From: Herminiimonas sp.
GTDB lineage: Bacteria > Pseudomonadota > Gammaproteobacteria > Burkholderiales > Burkholderiaceae
NCBI GenBank assembly: GCA_014377155.1
Contig: JACMQD010000249.1
Location: forward strand, 1-6,824
DNA length: 6,824 nucleotides
Direction of reading: 5' to 3'
This document shows, in pieces, positions 1 through 6,047 of the stretch (positions are counted from its first letter, which is position 1; each line of letters opens with the position of its first letter). The notes under the pieces are model-generated. The model ran no database searches. It worked only from the letters and a program-made list of their open reading frames with translations, and had not been told where the DNA came from. A program made the position numbers and the translations under genes.

Positions 1-465
1 CAGTGCAGCGAAGTCAATACCTTCATTCCGGCGCTGGCCTATACTTTTTCGCGCAATCCGACCGAAATTACAGTGGCGCATGAAGAGCGCGCGGCCGGTG
101 AATCAAAATATTCTTTTTATTGCCTTATCCGCCTGAATTTCGATCTGGTCACCGGATTTTCGCTGGTACCGCTACAGTTCTTTTCGATGCTTGGCATTGG
201 CTTGTCATTTTTGTCCGCAGCGCTGTTCATTTTGCTGATGGCACGGCGTTTTATTTTCGGCGCGGAGGTCGAAGGCGTGTTCACGCTGTTCGCCATTACT
301 TTTTTCCTAATGGGCATGATCCTGTTCGGCATCGGCCTGGTAGGTGAATACGTTGGACGCATTTATCAGCAGGTACGTGGTCGGCCGCGCTACGTGGTGC
401 ATACCGTCTTGCAGCAAAGCGCCGATCCGAAAATCCATGCCGCGCGACCCTCGGTGCGGAGCTGA
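1..465 (+). CDS. arnC: ArnC, undecaprenyl-phosphate Ara4FN transferase (3' part)
   Basis: The reading frame is open at the left edge, so only the last 154 residues are seen; family members have about 320. ArnC is an inner-membrane family 2 glycosyltransferase that moves 4-deoxy-4-formamido-L-arabinose from UDP to undecaprenyl phosphate on the cytoplasmic face. The visible part has the conserved HEERAAGESKYS stretch (residues 27-38), then two membrane segments (about 53-80 and 90-118) and the family-like GEYVGRIYQQVRGRPRYVV tail. The catalytic Asp motifs would lie upstream of the window. A GTG at 73 is internal, since the frame and family similarity continue upstream of it. The stop is 5 bases before the formyltransferase ATG, so the genes are probably co-transcribed. 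Related GtrB/dolichyl-phosphate-mannose synthase-like enzymes share the fold, but the arn neighbours settle the name. Confidence 0.92.
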   Translation, partial: QCSEVNTFIPALAYTFSRNPTEITVAHEERAAGESKYSFYCLIRLNFDLVTGFSLVPLQFFSMLGIGLSFLSAALFILLMARRFIFGAEVEGVFTLFAITFFLMGMILFGIGLVGEYVGRIYQQVRGRPRYVVHTVLQQSADPKIHAARPSVRS

Positions 466-470
466 CCCGG

Positions 471-1373
471 ATGCGCACGGTCGTTTTTGCTTATCACAAT
501 GTCGGTGTGCGCTGTATCAAAGTGCTGCTGGCACGTGGCGTCGAAATAGCACTGGTTGTCACGCATGAGGACAATCCGGCAGAAACCATCTGGTTCGAAT
601 CGGTTGCCAGTTTGTGCCGAGAGCACCGTATAAAGTGCATCGCACCGGCCGACCCGCGATCGCCTGATCTGTTGACACTCATTCGTTCTGCACAGCCAGA
701 TTTTATTTTCAGCTTTTATTATCGTCATATGCTGCCGGTAGCGCTTTTGGCATTGGCCGCGCAGGGTGCGTACAACATGCACGGTTCATTATTGCCTAAA
801 TATCGGGGTCGGGTTCCGATCAACTGGGCCGTGCTGCACGGCGAGACGGAAACTGGCGCTACCCTGCATGAAATGGCAGCCAAACCGGACGCCGGCACGA
901 TCGTTGCACAAACATCGGTACCGATCCTGCCTGACGATACGGCGTATGAGGTATTCGGCAAGGTGGTCGTGGCGGCCGAACAGACGTTATGGAACGCGCT
1001 GCCGGCAATGCTGACTGGCCAGACACCGACCTTGCCGAACGATTTATCCAAAGGCAGTTATTTCGGCGGGCGCAAGCCGGAAGACGGCCGCATCGACTGG
1101 ACGCAACCGGCGCAAAGCGTCTACAACCTGCATCGCGCGGTCGCTCCGCCCTATCCTGGCGCGTGGACTCTCGTCAGCGGCAAAATGGTAGTGATCGGTA
1201 AAGCGCGCTTGTCTGACGCACCCGCACTGAATTTGCCGCAAGGCTTGGCAGTAGTGGATAATTGCGTGTTTGGCGTCTGCGGCGATGGCCATGCGCTTTT
1301 GATTCACGAGTTATTGGTGGACGGGAAACCTGTCTCGCCGGCAGCTTTAGACCAACTTCTGGCAACCAGATAG
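471..1373 (+). CDS. arnA: UDP-Ara4N formyltransferase (free-standing ArnA N-terminal half)
   Basis: This 300-aa cytoplasmic enzyme should transfer a formyl group from 10-formyl-tetrahydrofolate to the 4-amine of UDP-L-Ara4N. It aligns without gaps around the active site to the N-terminal domain of E. coli ArnA: Asn102, His104 and Asp140 fall at the same numbers as the known catalytic triad, and the formyltransferase signature HGSLLPKYRGR is at 104-114. Residues 1 to about 200 are the formyl_trans_N domain and about 204-300 the C-terminal OB-like domain. It stops where the E. coli protein would enter its decarboxylase domain, so this is a natural stand-alone form rather than a truncation; the other half is the next gene. 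The ATG is preceded by GGAG at 458-461 inside the end of arnC. Methionyl-tRNA formyltransferase is a relative, but the FAYH start, FSFYYRH and the arn context fit ArnA better. Confidence 0.93.
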   Translation: MRTVVFAYHNVGVRCIKVLLARGVEIALVVTHEDNPAETIWFESVASLCREHRIKCIAPADPRSPDLLTLIRSAQPDFIFSFYYRHMLPVALLALAAQGAYNMHGSLLPKYRGRVPINWAVLHGETETGATLHEMAAKPDAGTIVAQTSVPILPDDTAYEVFGKVVVAAEQTLWNALPAMLTGQTPTLPNDLSKGSYFGGRKPEDGRIDWTQPAQSVYNLHRAVAPPYPGAWTLVSGKMVVIGKARLSDAPALNLPQGLAVVDNCVFGVCGDGHALLIHELLVDGKPVSPAALDQLLATR

Positions 1374-1432
1374 ACTCCTTTTGCAATAGGAAATCTGCAT
1401 GGTTGACCACTGACATAATAAAGACACCGAAC

Positions 1433-2485
1433 ATGAAAAAAGTCCTCATCCTGGGCGTCAATGGTTTTATCGGCCATCACCTTTCCAAACGCATCCTGGA
1501 AACCACCGACTGGCACGTCTATGGCATGGACATGATGTCGGACCGCATTACCGATATCCTTGAAAACGATGCGTACAAGTCGCGGATGCATTTTTTCGAA
1601 GGGGACATTACGATCAACAAGGAATGGGTCGAATACCACGTCAAGAAATGCGATGTGATTTTACCGCTGGTAGCGATTGCGACCCCATCGACTTACGTCA
1701 AGCAGCCGTTGCGCGTATTCGAACTCGATTTCGAAGCCAATCTGCCGATCGTCCGGTCTGCGGCAAAGTATGGCAAGCATCTGGTGTTTCCCTCGACATC
1801 CGAAGTCTATGGCATGTGCCACGACGACGAATTCGACCCGGAGCAGTCCGAACTGATTTGCGGCCCGATCAACAAACCGCGCTGGATTTACTCGTGTGCC
1901 AAGCAGTTGATGGATCGCGTAATCTGGGGTTATGGCATGGAAGGTCTGAATTTCACGCTGTTCCGTCCTTTCAACTGGATCGGCGCCGGACTCGATTCGA
2001 TTCATACGCCGAAAGAAGGCAGTTCACGCGTGGTGACCCAGTTCTTCGGCCATATCGTTCGAGGCGAGAACATTTCGCTGGTCGATGGTGGCCAGCAAAA
2101 ACGTGCCTTTACCTACATCGACGATGGCATCGATGCGCTGATCAAGATCATCGCCAACAAGGACGGTATCGCCAGCGGCAAGATCTATAACATCGGCAAT
2201 CCGGTCAACAATTATTCAATCCGCGACCTGGCCGACATGATGCTAAATCTGGCAGCCGAATATCCGGAATATGCGGACGCCGCCAAGAACGTCTCGCTGA
2301 TTGAAACCACGTCGGACGCGTATTACGGCAAGGGTTACCAGGACGTGCAAAATCGTGTGCCGAAGATTACCAACACCTGTGAGGAACTGGACTGGAATCC
2401 AACCACGTCGATGGCCGATACGCTACGCAACATCTTTGATGCGTATCGGGGCCAGGTTGCCGAGGCAAAAGCATTGATGGATTGA
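1433..2485 (+). CDS. arnA: UDP-glucuronate C4'' decarboxylase (free-standing ArnA C-terminal half)
   Basis: This 350-aa short-chain dehydrogenase/reductase should carry out NAD+-dependent oxidative decarboxylation of UDP-glucuronic acid to UDP-4-keto-pentose (UDP-L-Ara4O), the first committed step of L-Ara4N synthesis. The Rossmann glycine motif GVNGFIG is at 8-14. STSEVYG at 121-127 gives Ser123 and Glu124, YSCAK gives Tyr153 and Lys157, and Arg308 in the GYQDVQNR motif corresponds to E. coli ArnA Arg619; the spacing matches Ser433, Glu434, Tyr463 and Lys467. All residues needed for decarboxylation are therefore present, which separates it from simple UDP-glucose epimerases. The frame is open back to 1262, but the ATG at 1433 starts exactly at the family's KKVLILGVNG beginning and lies beyond the formyltransferase stop. 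The Shine-Dalgarno is weak and the gap to the previous gene is 59 bp. Confidence 0.93.
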   Translation: MKKVLILGVNGFIGHHLSKRILETTDWHVYGMDMMSDRITDILENDAYKSRMHFFEGDITINKEWVEYHVKKCDVILPLVAIATPSTYVKQPLRVFELDFEANLPIVRSAAKYGKHLVFPSTSEVYGMCHDDEFDPEQSELICGPINKPRWIYSCAKQLMDRVIWGYGMEGLNFTLFRPFNWIGAGLDSIHTPKEGSSRVVTQFFGHIVRGENISLVDGGQQKRAFTYIDDGIDALIKIIANKDGIASGKIYNIGNPVNNYSIRDLADMMLNLAAEYPEYADAAKNVSLIETTSDAYYGKGYQDVQNRVPKITNTCEELDWNPTTSMADTLRNIFDAYRGQVAEAKALMD

Positions 2486-2497
2486 TGCCCCATATCG

Positions 2498-3430
2498 ATG
2501 CCTTTTCTTACTTTAAAAATCGATGTCGACACTTATCGCGGCACGCGTGAAGGCGTGCCGAATCTGGTGCGTTTGCTGCAGAAGCATCGCGCCAATGCGA
2601 CGTTCCTTTTTTCGCTCGGGCCGGATCATACCGGCTGGGCATTGCGGCGGGCGTTTCGTCCCGGCTTTTTCCAGAAAGTGTCGCGCACTTCGGTAGTCGA
2701 ACACTACGGTCTAAAAACCCTGATGTATGGCGTGCTGTTGCCAGCACCGGATATCGGCAAGGACTGCGTCGCCGAGATGCGTACGGTCCAGCAAGCAGGA
2801 TTCGAATGCGGCATTCATACCTGGGATCATGTGGTCTGGCAAGACAACGTGCGCCGTCGCGGTGCCGACTGGACAAAAAAGCTCATGCAACTGTCGTACG
2901 ACCGGTTCACTGATATTTTCGGCCAGGCACCGGCAACACACGGTGCCGCCGGCTGGCAGATGAATGCGCATGCCTTCACTCAACTCGATGCATTCGGCAT
3001 GGCCTACGCATCCGATGGCCGCGCAATGCTGACCGAAACCGGCACGCTGGCAGACCCATTGGCGGGGCCGCATCGATTGGCCGTATCCGGCGCTACCCTG
3101 TCCTGCATTCAACTGCCTACCACGCTGCCGACGCTGGACGAGCTGCTTGGTCGAACCATCGACGGCGCTGTCATCACGCCATCGACTACGGCTGCCGCGC
3201 TGCTGCGACTGACGGCAAACCCGCGCGACCATGTATTTACACTTCATGCCGAACTTGAAGGTCAAAAACTCGCCCCCATATTCGAACAGTTGTTGGAAGG
3301 ATGGCAATCGCAAGGCTACGATTTGGTGTCGATGGCAGACTATTATCAAAAAATAAAAAATGCCTCGTTGCCGACATCATCGATAACTTGGGCGGAACTG
3401 CCCGGACGGTCAGGCGAACTGATCGTCTAG
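2498..3430 (+). CDS. arnD: ArnD, Ara4FN-phosphoundecaprenol deformylase
   Basis: This 310-aa polysaccharide deacetylase (NodB-like, CE4 type) should remove the formyl group from undecaprenyl-phosphate-Ara4FN, making the transfer step irreversible and giving the substrate that is flipped and used by ArnT. Metal-site motifs are visible: the IDVDTYRGTREGVP block (8-21) with Asp9/Asp11, HTWDH at 107-111 with His107 and His111, the AAGWQ region at 150-154, LPTTLPTLDE at 206-215 and the late His250 in FTLHAELEG. It is about 14 residues longer than E. coli ArnD because of a tail after the usual end (about 287-310) finishing in GRSGELIV. The ATG is 12 bases after the previous stop with no clear Shine-Dalgarno, so translation may depend on coupling. 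It is the last arn gene before a spacer. Confidence 0.93.
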   Translation: MPFLTLKIDVDTYRGTREGVPNLVRLLQKHRANATFLFSLGPDHTGWALRRAFRPGFFQKVSRTSVVEHYGLKTLMYGVLLPAPDIGKDCVAEMRTVQQAGFECGIHTWDHVVWQDNVRRRGADWTKKLMQLSYDRFTDIFGQAPATHGAAGWQMNAHAFTQLDAFGMAYASDGRAMLTETGTLADPLAGPHRLAVSGATLSCIQLPTTLPTLDELLGRTIDGAVITPSTTAAALLRLTANPRDHVFTLHAELEGQKLAPIFEQLLEGWQSQGYDLVSMADYYQKIKNASLPTSSITWAELPGRSGELIV

Positions 3431-3440
3431 ATCGGTTTTT
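3416..3440 (+). terminator. Probable rho-independent terminator overlapping the arnD stop
   Basis: Positions 3416-3424 pair with 3430-3438: core ACTGATC against GATCGGT with one G-T wobble, plus two A-T pairs, around a 5-base loop GTCTA. A run of five T follows at 3436-3440, partly used in the stem. The arnD stop TAG (3428-3430) sits in the loop and the first base of the 3' arm. The stem is short and AT-rich, so efficiency is uncertain, but it fits the end of the arn operon. Confidence 0.45.
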
Positions 3441-3526
3441 GTGATTATGTTTAAATGCGGGCGGCGACGGCGACCGAGGTGTTTGTGCACTGTCCCTACT
3501 CGAACCGAGGTCACGCTTTTTTAATG

Positions 3527-3565
3527 CCGAATTACCGAATTACCGAATTACCGAATTACCGAATT
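3527..3565. repeat. 8-bp tandem repeat, CCGAATTA x 4.9
   Basis: Four perfect head-to-tail copies of CCGAATTA (3527-3534, 3535-3542, 3543-3550, 3551-3558) are followed by a fifth that matches for 7 bases (3559-3565, next base G instead of A). Perfect copies with an 8-bp period are typical of simple sequence repeats that change length by slipped-strand mispairing. It lies 60-98 bases upstream of the bcp GTG, outside any confident gene, so length changes could alter promoter spacing or the leader. Function is unknown. Confidence 0.95.
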
Positions 3566-3613
3566 GAATACCTATCTGCAATTTGCCACAAGCGAATGCT
3601 AAATTTATCGACC

Positions 3614-3618
3614 AGGAG
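3614..3618 (+). promoter_or_regulatory. Ribosome binding site fixing the bcp GTG start
   Basis: AGGAG at 3614-3618 is 6 bases before GTG at 3625, an ideal spacing. This favours GTG 3625 over an upstream in-frame TTG at 3583, which has no such site and would add 14 residues not expected in the family. Confidence 0.75.
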
Positions 3619-3624
3619 ATCACC

Positions 3625-4101
3625 GTGGTAGAGAGCCCAACCGTACTGAACGTGACGGTGCCCGATTTTTCCGCTGAAATGACTGGCAATAGGACATTCA
3701 AGCTGTCTGATTACGCAGGAAAAAATGTTGTGCTGTATTTTTACCCCAAAGACAATACGCCGGGCTGCACCACCGAAGCCATTCAGTTCCGTGAACTGTA
3801 TCCCCACTTCAAGCAGACCAATACGGAGATCTTCGGTATCAGTCGCGACAGCCTCCGATCGCATGAAGGGTTCAAGGCAAAACTGGACATGCCGTTCGAT
3901 CTGATTTCTGATCCCGACGAAGCGGCCTGCAGCTTGTTCAATGTGATGAAAATAAAAAATATGTATGGCAAGCAGGCTCGCGGTGTGGACCGATGCACGT
4001 TTGTGATTGACGCAGCAGGCAAATTGGTGAAAGAATGGCGTGGAGTGAAAGTGCCCGGGCATGTCGATGACGTGCTCGAATATTTGAAGGCTATCGTTTA
4101 A
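3625..4101 (+). CDS. bcp: Bcp/PrxQ-type peroxiredoxin (thioredoxin-dependent thiol peroxidase)
   Basis: The 158-aa cytoplasmic peroxidase should reduce hydrogen peroxide and organic hydroperoxides using thiols such as thioredoxin. With the GTG start its length is normal for Bcp (about 150-160). The peroxidatic cysteine is Cys48 in YFYPKDNTPGCTTEA (38-52), and the conserved catalytic Arg is probably Arg123 in GVDRCTFVID. The usual E. coli resolving cysteine, five residues after the peroxidatic one, is replaced by Ile53, and position 84 (the other known PrxQ site) is Lys. The only other cysteines are Cys102 and Cys124, so it is either a 1-Cys enzyme or uses an unusual resolving residue. It appears to be a single-gene unit, with a spacer on the left and a terminator on the right; no redox-sensor operator is recognised. 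Confidence 0.92.
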   Translation: MVESPTVLNVTVPDFSAEMTGNRTFKLSDYAGKNVVLYFYPKDNTPGCTTEAIQFRELYPHFKQTNTEIFGISRDSLRSHEGFKAKLDMPFDLISDPDEAACSLFNVMKIKNMYGKQARGVDRCTFVIDAAGKLVKEWRGVKVPGHVDDVLEYLKAIV

Positions 4102-4142
4102 ATTCGCTCAACCCATTGAATTCAAAAAGAACTCTTTGCAAC

Positions 4143-4190
4143 AAGCCGTTGATGGCAAAGGCGCCCTGCCTTGGCTCTCAACGGCTTTTT
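4143..4190 (+). terminator. Rho-independent terminator of bcp
   Basis: AAGCCGTTGA (4143-4152) and TCAACGGCTT (4178-4187) form a perfect 10-bp stem, followed by a T-run to 4190 and a second T-run at 4193-4197. The 25-base loop can fold further through GGCA (4154-4157) and TGCC (4167-4170). It lies 41 bases after the bcp stop and separates bcp from phoH. Confidence 0.85.
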
Positions 4191-4250
4191 GTATTTTTAC
4201 ATTTGAAACTTCACCGGAATCTTTCGCTTCATGATGCAACCAACCGGCGC

Positions 4251-4279
4251 TGTTCATCGCATTACAAAAGTTTTATAAC
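4251..4279 (+). promoter_or_regulatory. Candidate sigma-70-like promoter for phoH
   Basis: TATAAC at 4274-4279 is a good -10 match (5 of 6) and would start transcription near 4286, about 20 bases before the phoH ATG. The -35 candidate TGTTCA at 4251-4256, with a 17-base spacer, matches only 3 of 6 bases. A gene-specific promoter is expected because a terminator closes bcp just upstream. No pho-box-like repeat of CTGTCAT type was recognised. Confidence 0.35.
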
Positions 4280-4296
4280 TCAAACACTTCTAGATT

Positions 4297-4300
4297 GAGG
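4297..4300 (+). promoter_or_regulatory. Ribosome binding site of phoH
   Basis: GAGG at 4297-4300 is 5 bases before the ATG at 4306 and supports that start, so the unusual Lys/Pro/Ala-rich N-terminus is probably really translated. Confidence 0.65.
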
Positions 4301-4305
4301 TTCTG

Positions 4306-5970
4306 ATGCCCCTGCCAAAATTGCCGACCAAACCTGCTGCATTGCTATCACCAAGCGATTACCCGACCGCAGCCAAGGTCAAGCCGGCCAAGCCGCTGTT
4401 GCTGGTCGAGCCGACACCCAAGAAGATCGACGCCAAGCCGCAGGCGCGTACCACCGCACCTGCCGTAGCACGCGCTGACAAGCCTGTAGTCGAGGCAGCC
4501 AAGCCTGCGAAGCCCGTCGAAGCCCGCACCAAACCCAAAACCAGCCGTTCAACTGCCAAGGGCGGCGTGACCAAGCTTTTCGTCCTTGATACCAACGTGC
4601 TGATGCATGATCCATCCTCGCTGTTCCGATTCGAGGAACATGACGTCTATCTGCCGATGATGACGCTCGAGGAACTGGACGATCACAAGAAAGGCATGTC
4701 CGAAGTCGCGCGCAATGCCCGCCAGGTTTCGCGGTCTCTCGATGCGCTGGTCAGCGGCGTTGAAGACAACACGATCGATCAGGGCATTCCGCTGTCGAAG
4801 CTCGGCAATAAGGACGCCCGCGGTCGGCTGTTTTTCCAGACCAAACTGCAGGGCGGTACGCTGCCAGAAGGCCTGCCGGTCGGCAAGGCAGATAACCAGA
4901 TTCTGGGCGTGGTGCGCGCGCTAGAAAGCCAGTATCCCGGCCGTGCGATCGTGCTGGTGTCGAAAGATATCAACATGCGCATCAAGGCCCGTGCAATGGG
5001 TCTGCCGGCGGAAGAGTACTTCAACGACCACGTGCTGGAAGATACCGATTTGCTCTATTCCGGCATCATGCAATTGCCGGACGATTTCTGGAACAAGCAC
5101 GGAAAAGGCATGGAGTCATGGCAGGAAAACAAAAATGGCACTGGCTACATGTACTATCGGCTGAGCGGGCCCGTGGTGCCGATGATGCTGGTAAACCAGT
5201 TTGTGTACATGGAGCCCAAGAACGGCGAATCGTCCTTCTACGGCCATGTGACGCAAATCAACGGCAAGACGGCGGTGATTCGCACCTTGCGCGATTTCGG
5301 CCACGCTAAGAACGGCGTATGGGGCATTACGGCGCGCAATCGCGAGCAGAATTTCGCGCTTAACCTGCTGATGGATCCGGAATGCGATTTCGTCACGCTG
5401 CTCGGCCAGGCCGGTACCGGCAAGACACTGCTGGCGCTGGCTGCCGGTTTGGCGCAAGTGCTGGAGACAAAAACCTATAACGAAATCATCGTCACCCGCG
5501 TGACGGTGCCGGTCGGGGAAGATATCGGCTTCTTGCCGGGTACCGAGGAAGAAAAGATGTCGCCATGGATGGGTGCCTTCGACGACAATCTCGAAGTCCT
5601 CAACAAGCCTGATTCGGATGCTGGCGAATGGGGGCGCGCCGCAACGCAAGACTTGATCCGCTCGCGTATCAAGATCAAATCGCTCAATTTCATGCGTGGA
5701 CGCACCTTCGTCAACAAGTTCCTGATCGTCGATGAGGCGCAGAACCTGACGCCCAAACAGATCAAGACTCTGGTCACGCGCGCTGGCCCGGGTACCAAGA
5801 TCATCTGCCTCGGCAATATCGCGCAGATCGACACGCCTTACCTGACTGAAGGCTCGAGCGGTCTTACCTACGTGGTCGACCGTTTCAAGGGTTGGGCACA
5901 TAGCGGACACGTGACGCTTGCGCGTGGCGAGCGTTCACGGTTGGCTGATCATGCGAGTGAAGTCTTGTAG
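4306..5970 (+). CDS. phoH: PIN-domain/PhoH ATPase fusion (PhoH2-type)
   Basis: The 554-aa protein has three parts. Residues 1 to about 87 are low-complexity and rich in Lys, Pro and Ala, probably disordered. About 89-235 is a PIN nuclease domain with candidate metal-binding acids Asp95 (LDTN), Glu122/Glu123, Asp196 (KADNQ) and Asp221 (SKDIN). About 345-554 is the PhoH P-loop ATPase: Walker A GQAGTGKT at 367-374, Walker B FLIVDEAQN at 472-480, an LGNIAQID sensor-like motif at 502-509 and Arg-rich RGERSR at 540-545. PIN-PhoH (PhoH2) proteins studied in other bacteria act as ATP-dependent RNA helicase/ribonucleases; that role is inferred here. E. coli PhoH lacks the PIN domain. All catalytic motifs look intact. 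It is transcribed alone, convergent with a phosphate transporter; no antitoxin-like small gene lies directly upstream. Confidence 0.93.
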   Translation: MPLPKLPTKPAALLSPSDYPTAAKVKPAKPLLLVEPTPKKIDAKPQARTTAPAVARADKPVVEAAKPAKPVEARTKPKTSRSTAKGGVTKLFVLDTNVLMHDPSSLFRFEEHDVYLPMMTLEELDDHKKGMSEVARNARQVSRSLDALVSGVEDNTIDQGIPLSKLGNKDARGRLFFQTKLQGGTLPEGLPVGKADNQILGVVRALESQYPGRAIVLVSKDINMRIKARAMGLPAEEYFNDHVLEDTDLLYSGIMQLPDDFWNKHGKGMESWQENKNGTGYMYYRLSGPVVPMMLVNQFVYMEPKNGESSFYGHVTQINGKTAVIRTLRDFGHAKNGVWGITARNREQNFALNLLMDPECDFVTLLGQAGTGKTLLALAAGLAQVLETKTYNEIIVTRVTVPVGEDIGFLPGTEEEKMSPWMGAFDDNLEVLNKPDSDAGEWGRAATQDLIRSRIKIKSLNFMRGRTFVNKFLIVDEAQNLTPKQIKTLVTRAGPGTKIICLGNIAQIDTPYLTEGSSGLTYVVDRFKGWAHSGHVTLARGERSRLADHASEVL

Positions 5971-5984
5971 TCGTACGTCGCCTT

Positions 5985-6019
5985 AACGAAAAAGCCTGCG
6001 TTGAGCAGGCTTTTTCGTT
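5985..6019. terminator. Bidirectional terminator between phoH and pit
   Basis: AACGAAAAAGCCTGC (5985-5999) and its exact reverse complement at 6005-6019 form a 15-bp stem with a 5-base loop GTTGA. The A5 and T5 tracts are inside the stem, so each strand reads a GC-rich core followed by T residues. It lies 14 bases after the phoH stop and 28 bases beyond the pit stop, serving both convergent genes. Confidence 0.92.
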
Positions 6020-6047
6020 TGAGGACTCGCGCCAGCGCGGGAATTCC

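Larger units (their letters stand above)
3431..3624. other. arnD-bcp spacer
   Basis: This 194-bp spacer contains the tail of the arnD hairpin, a GC-rich patch of GGCGAC-like units (about 3460-3475), two direct copies of ACCGAGGT (3473-3480 and 3504-3511), the octanucleotide tandem repeat and the bcp ribosome binding site. I found no convincing -35/-10 pair. The bcp promoter is expected here but cannot be placed by eye. Confidence 0.6.

Noticed and set aside
2711..3349. Minus-strand open frame (212 codons) opposite arnD
   Set aside because: Antisense to a gene with intact deacetylase motifs; the translation is Arg/Gln/Cys-rich and resembles no family.
1..3430. Possible horizontally acquired island for the arn genes
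   Set aside because: No integrase, tRNA, flanking repeats or obvious shift in base or codon use relative to the neighbouring genes.
3485..3502. TGTGCACTGTCCCTA-like segment resembling REP/MITE ends
   Set aside because: Short, single copy in the window and without an inverted partner, so a mobile remnant cannot be supported.
3583..3624. Upstream TTG start for bcp
   Set aside because: GTG at 3625 has an AGGAG at ideal distance and gives the normal family length; the 14 extra residues are not family-like.
3556..4062. Minus-strand open frame (168 codons) opposite bcp
   Set aside because: Covers the peroxiredoxin coding region and part of the tandem repeat; no domain is recognised.
4116..4298. 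Small plus-strand frame (60 codons) between bcp and phoH
   Set aside because: It runs through the bcp terminator hairpin and the phoH promoter region and has no ribosome binding site or recognisable motif.
5116..5910. Long minus-strand open frame (264 codons) opposite phoH
   Set aside because: It lies wholly antisense to a clear PIN-PhoH gene, shows no recognisable domain, and is explained by codon bias of the real gene.
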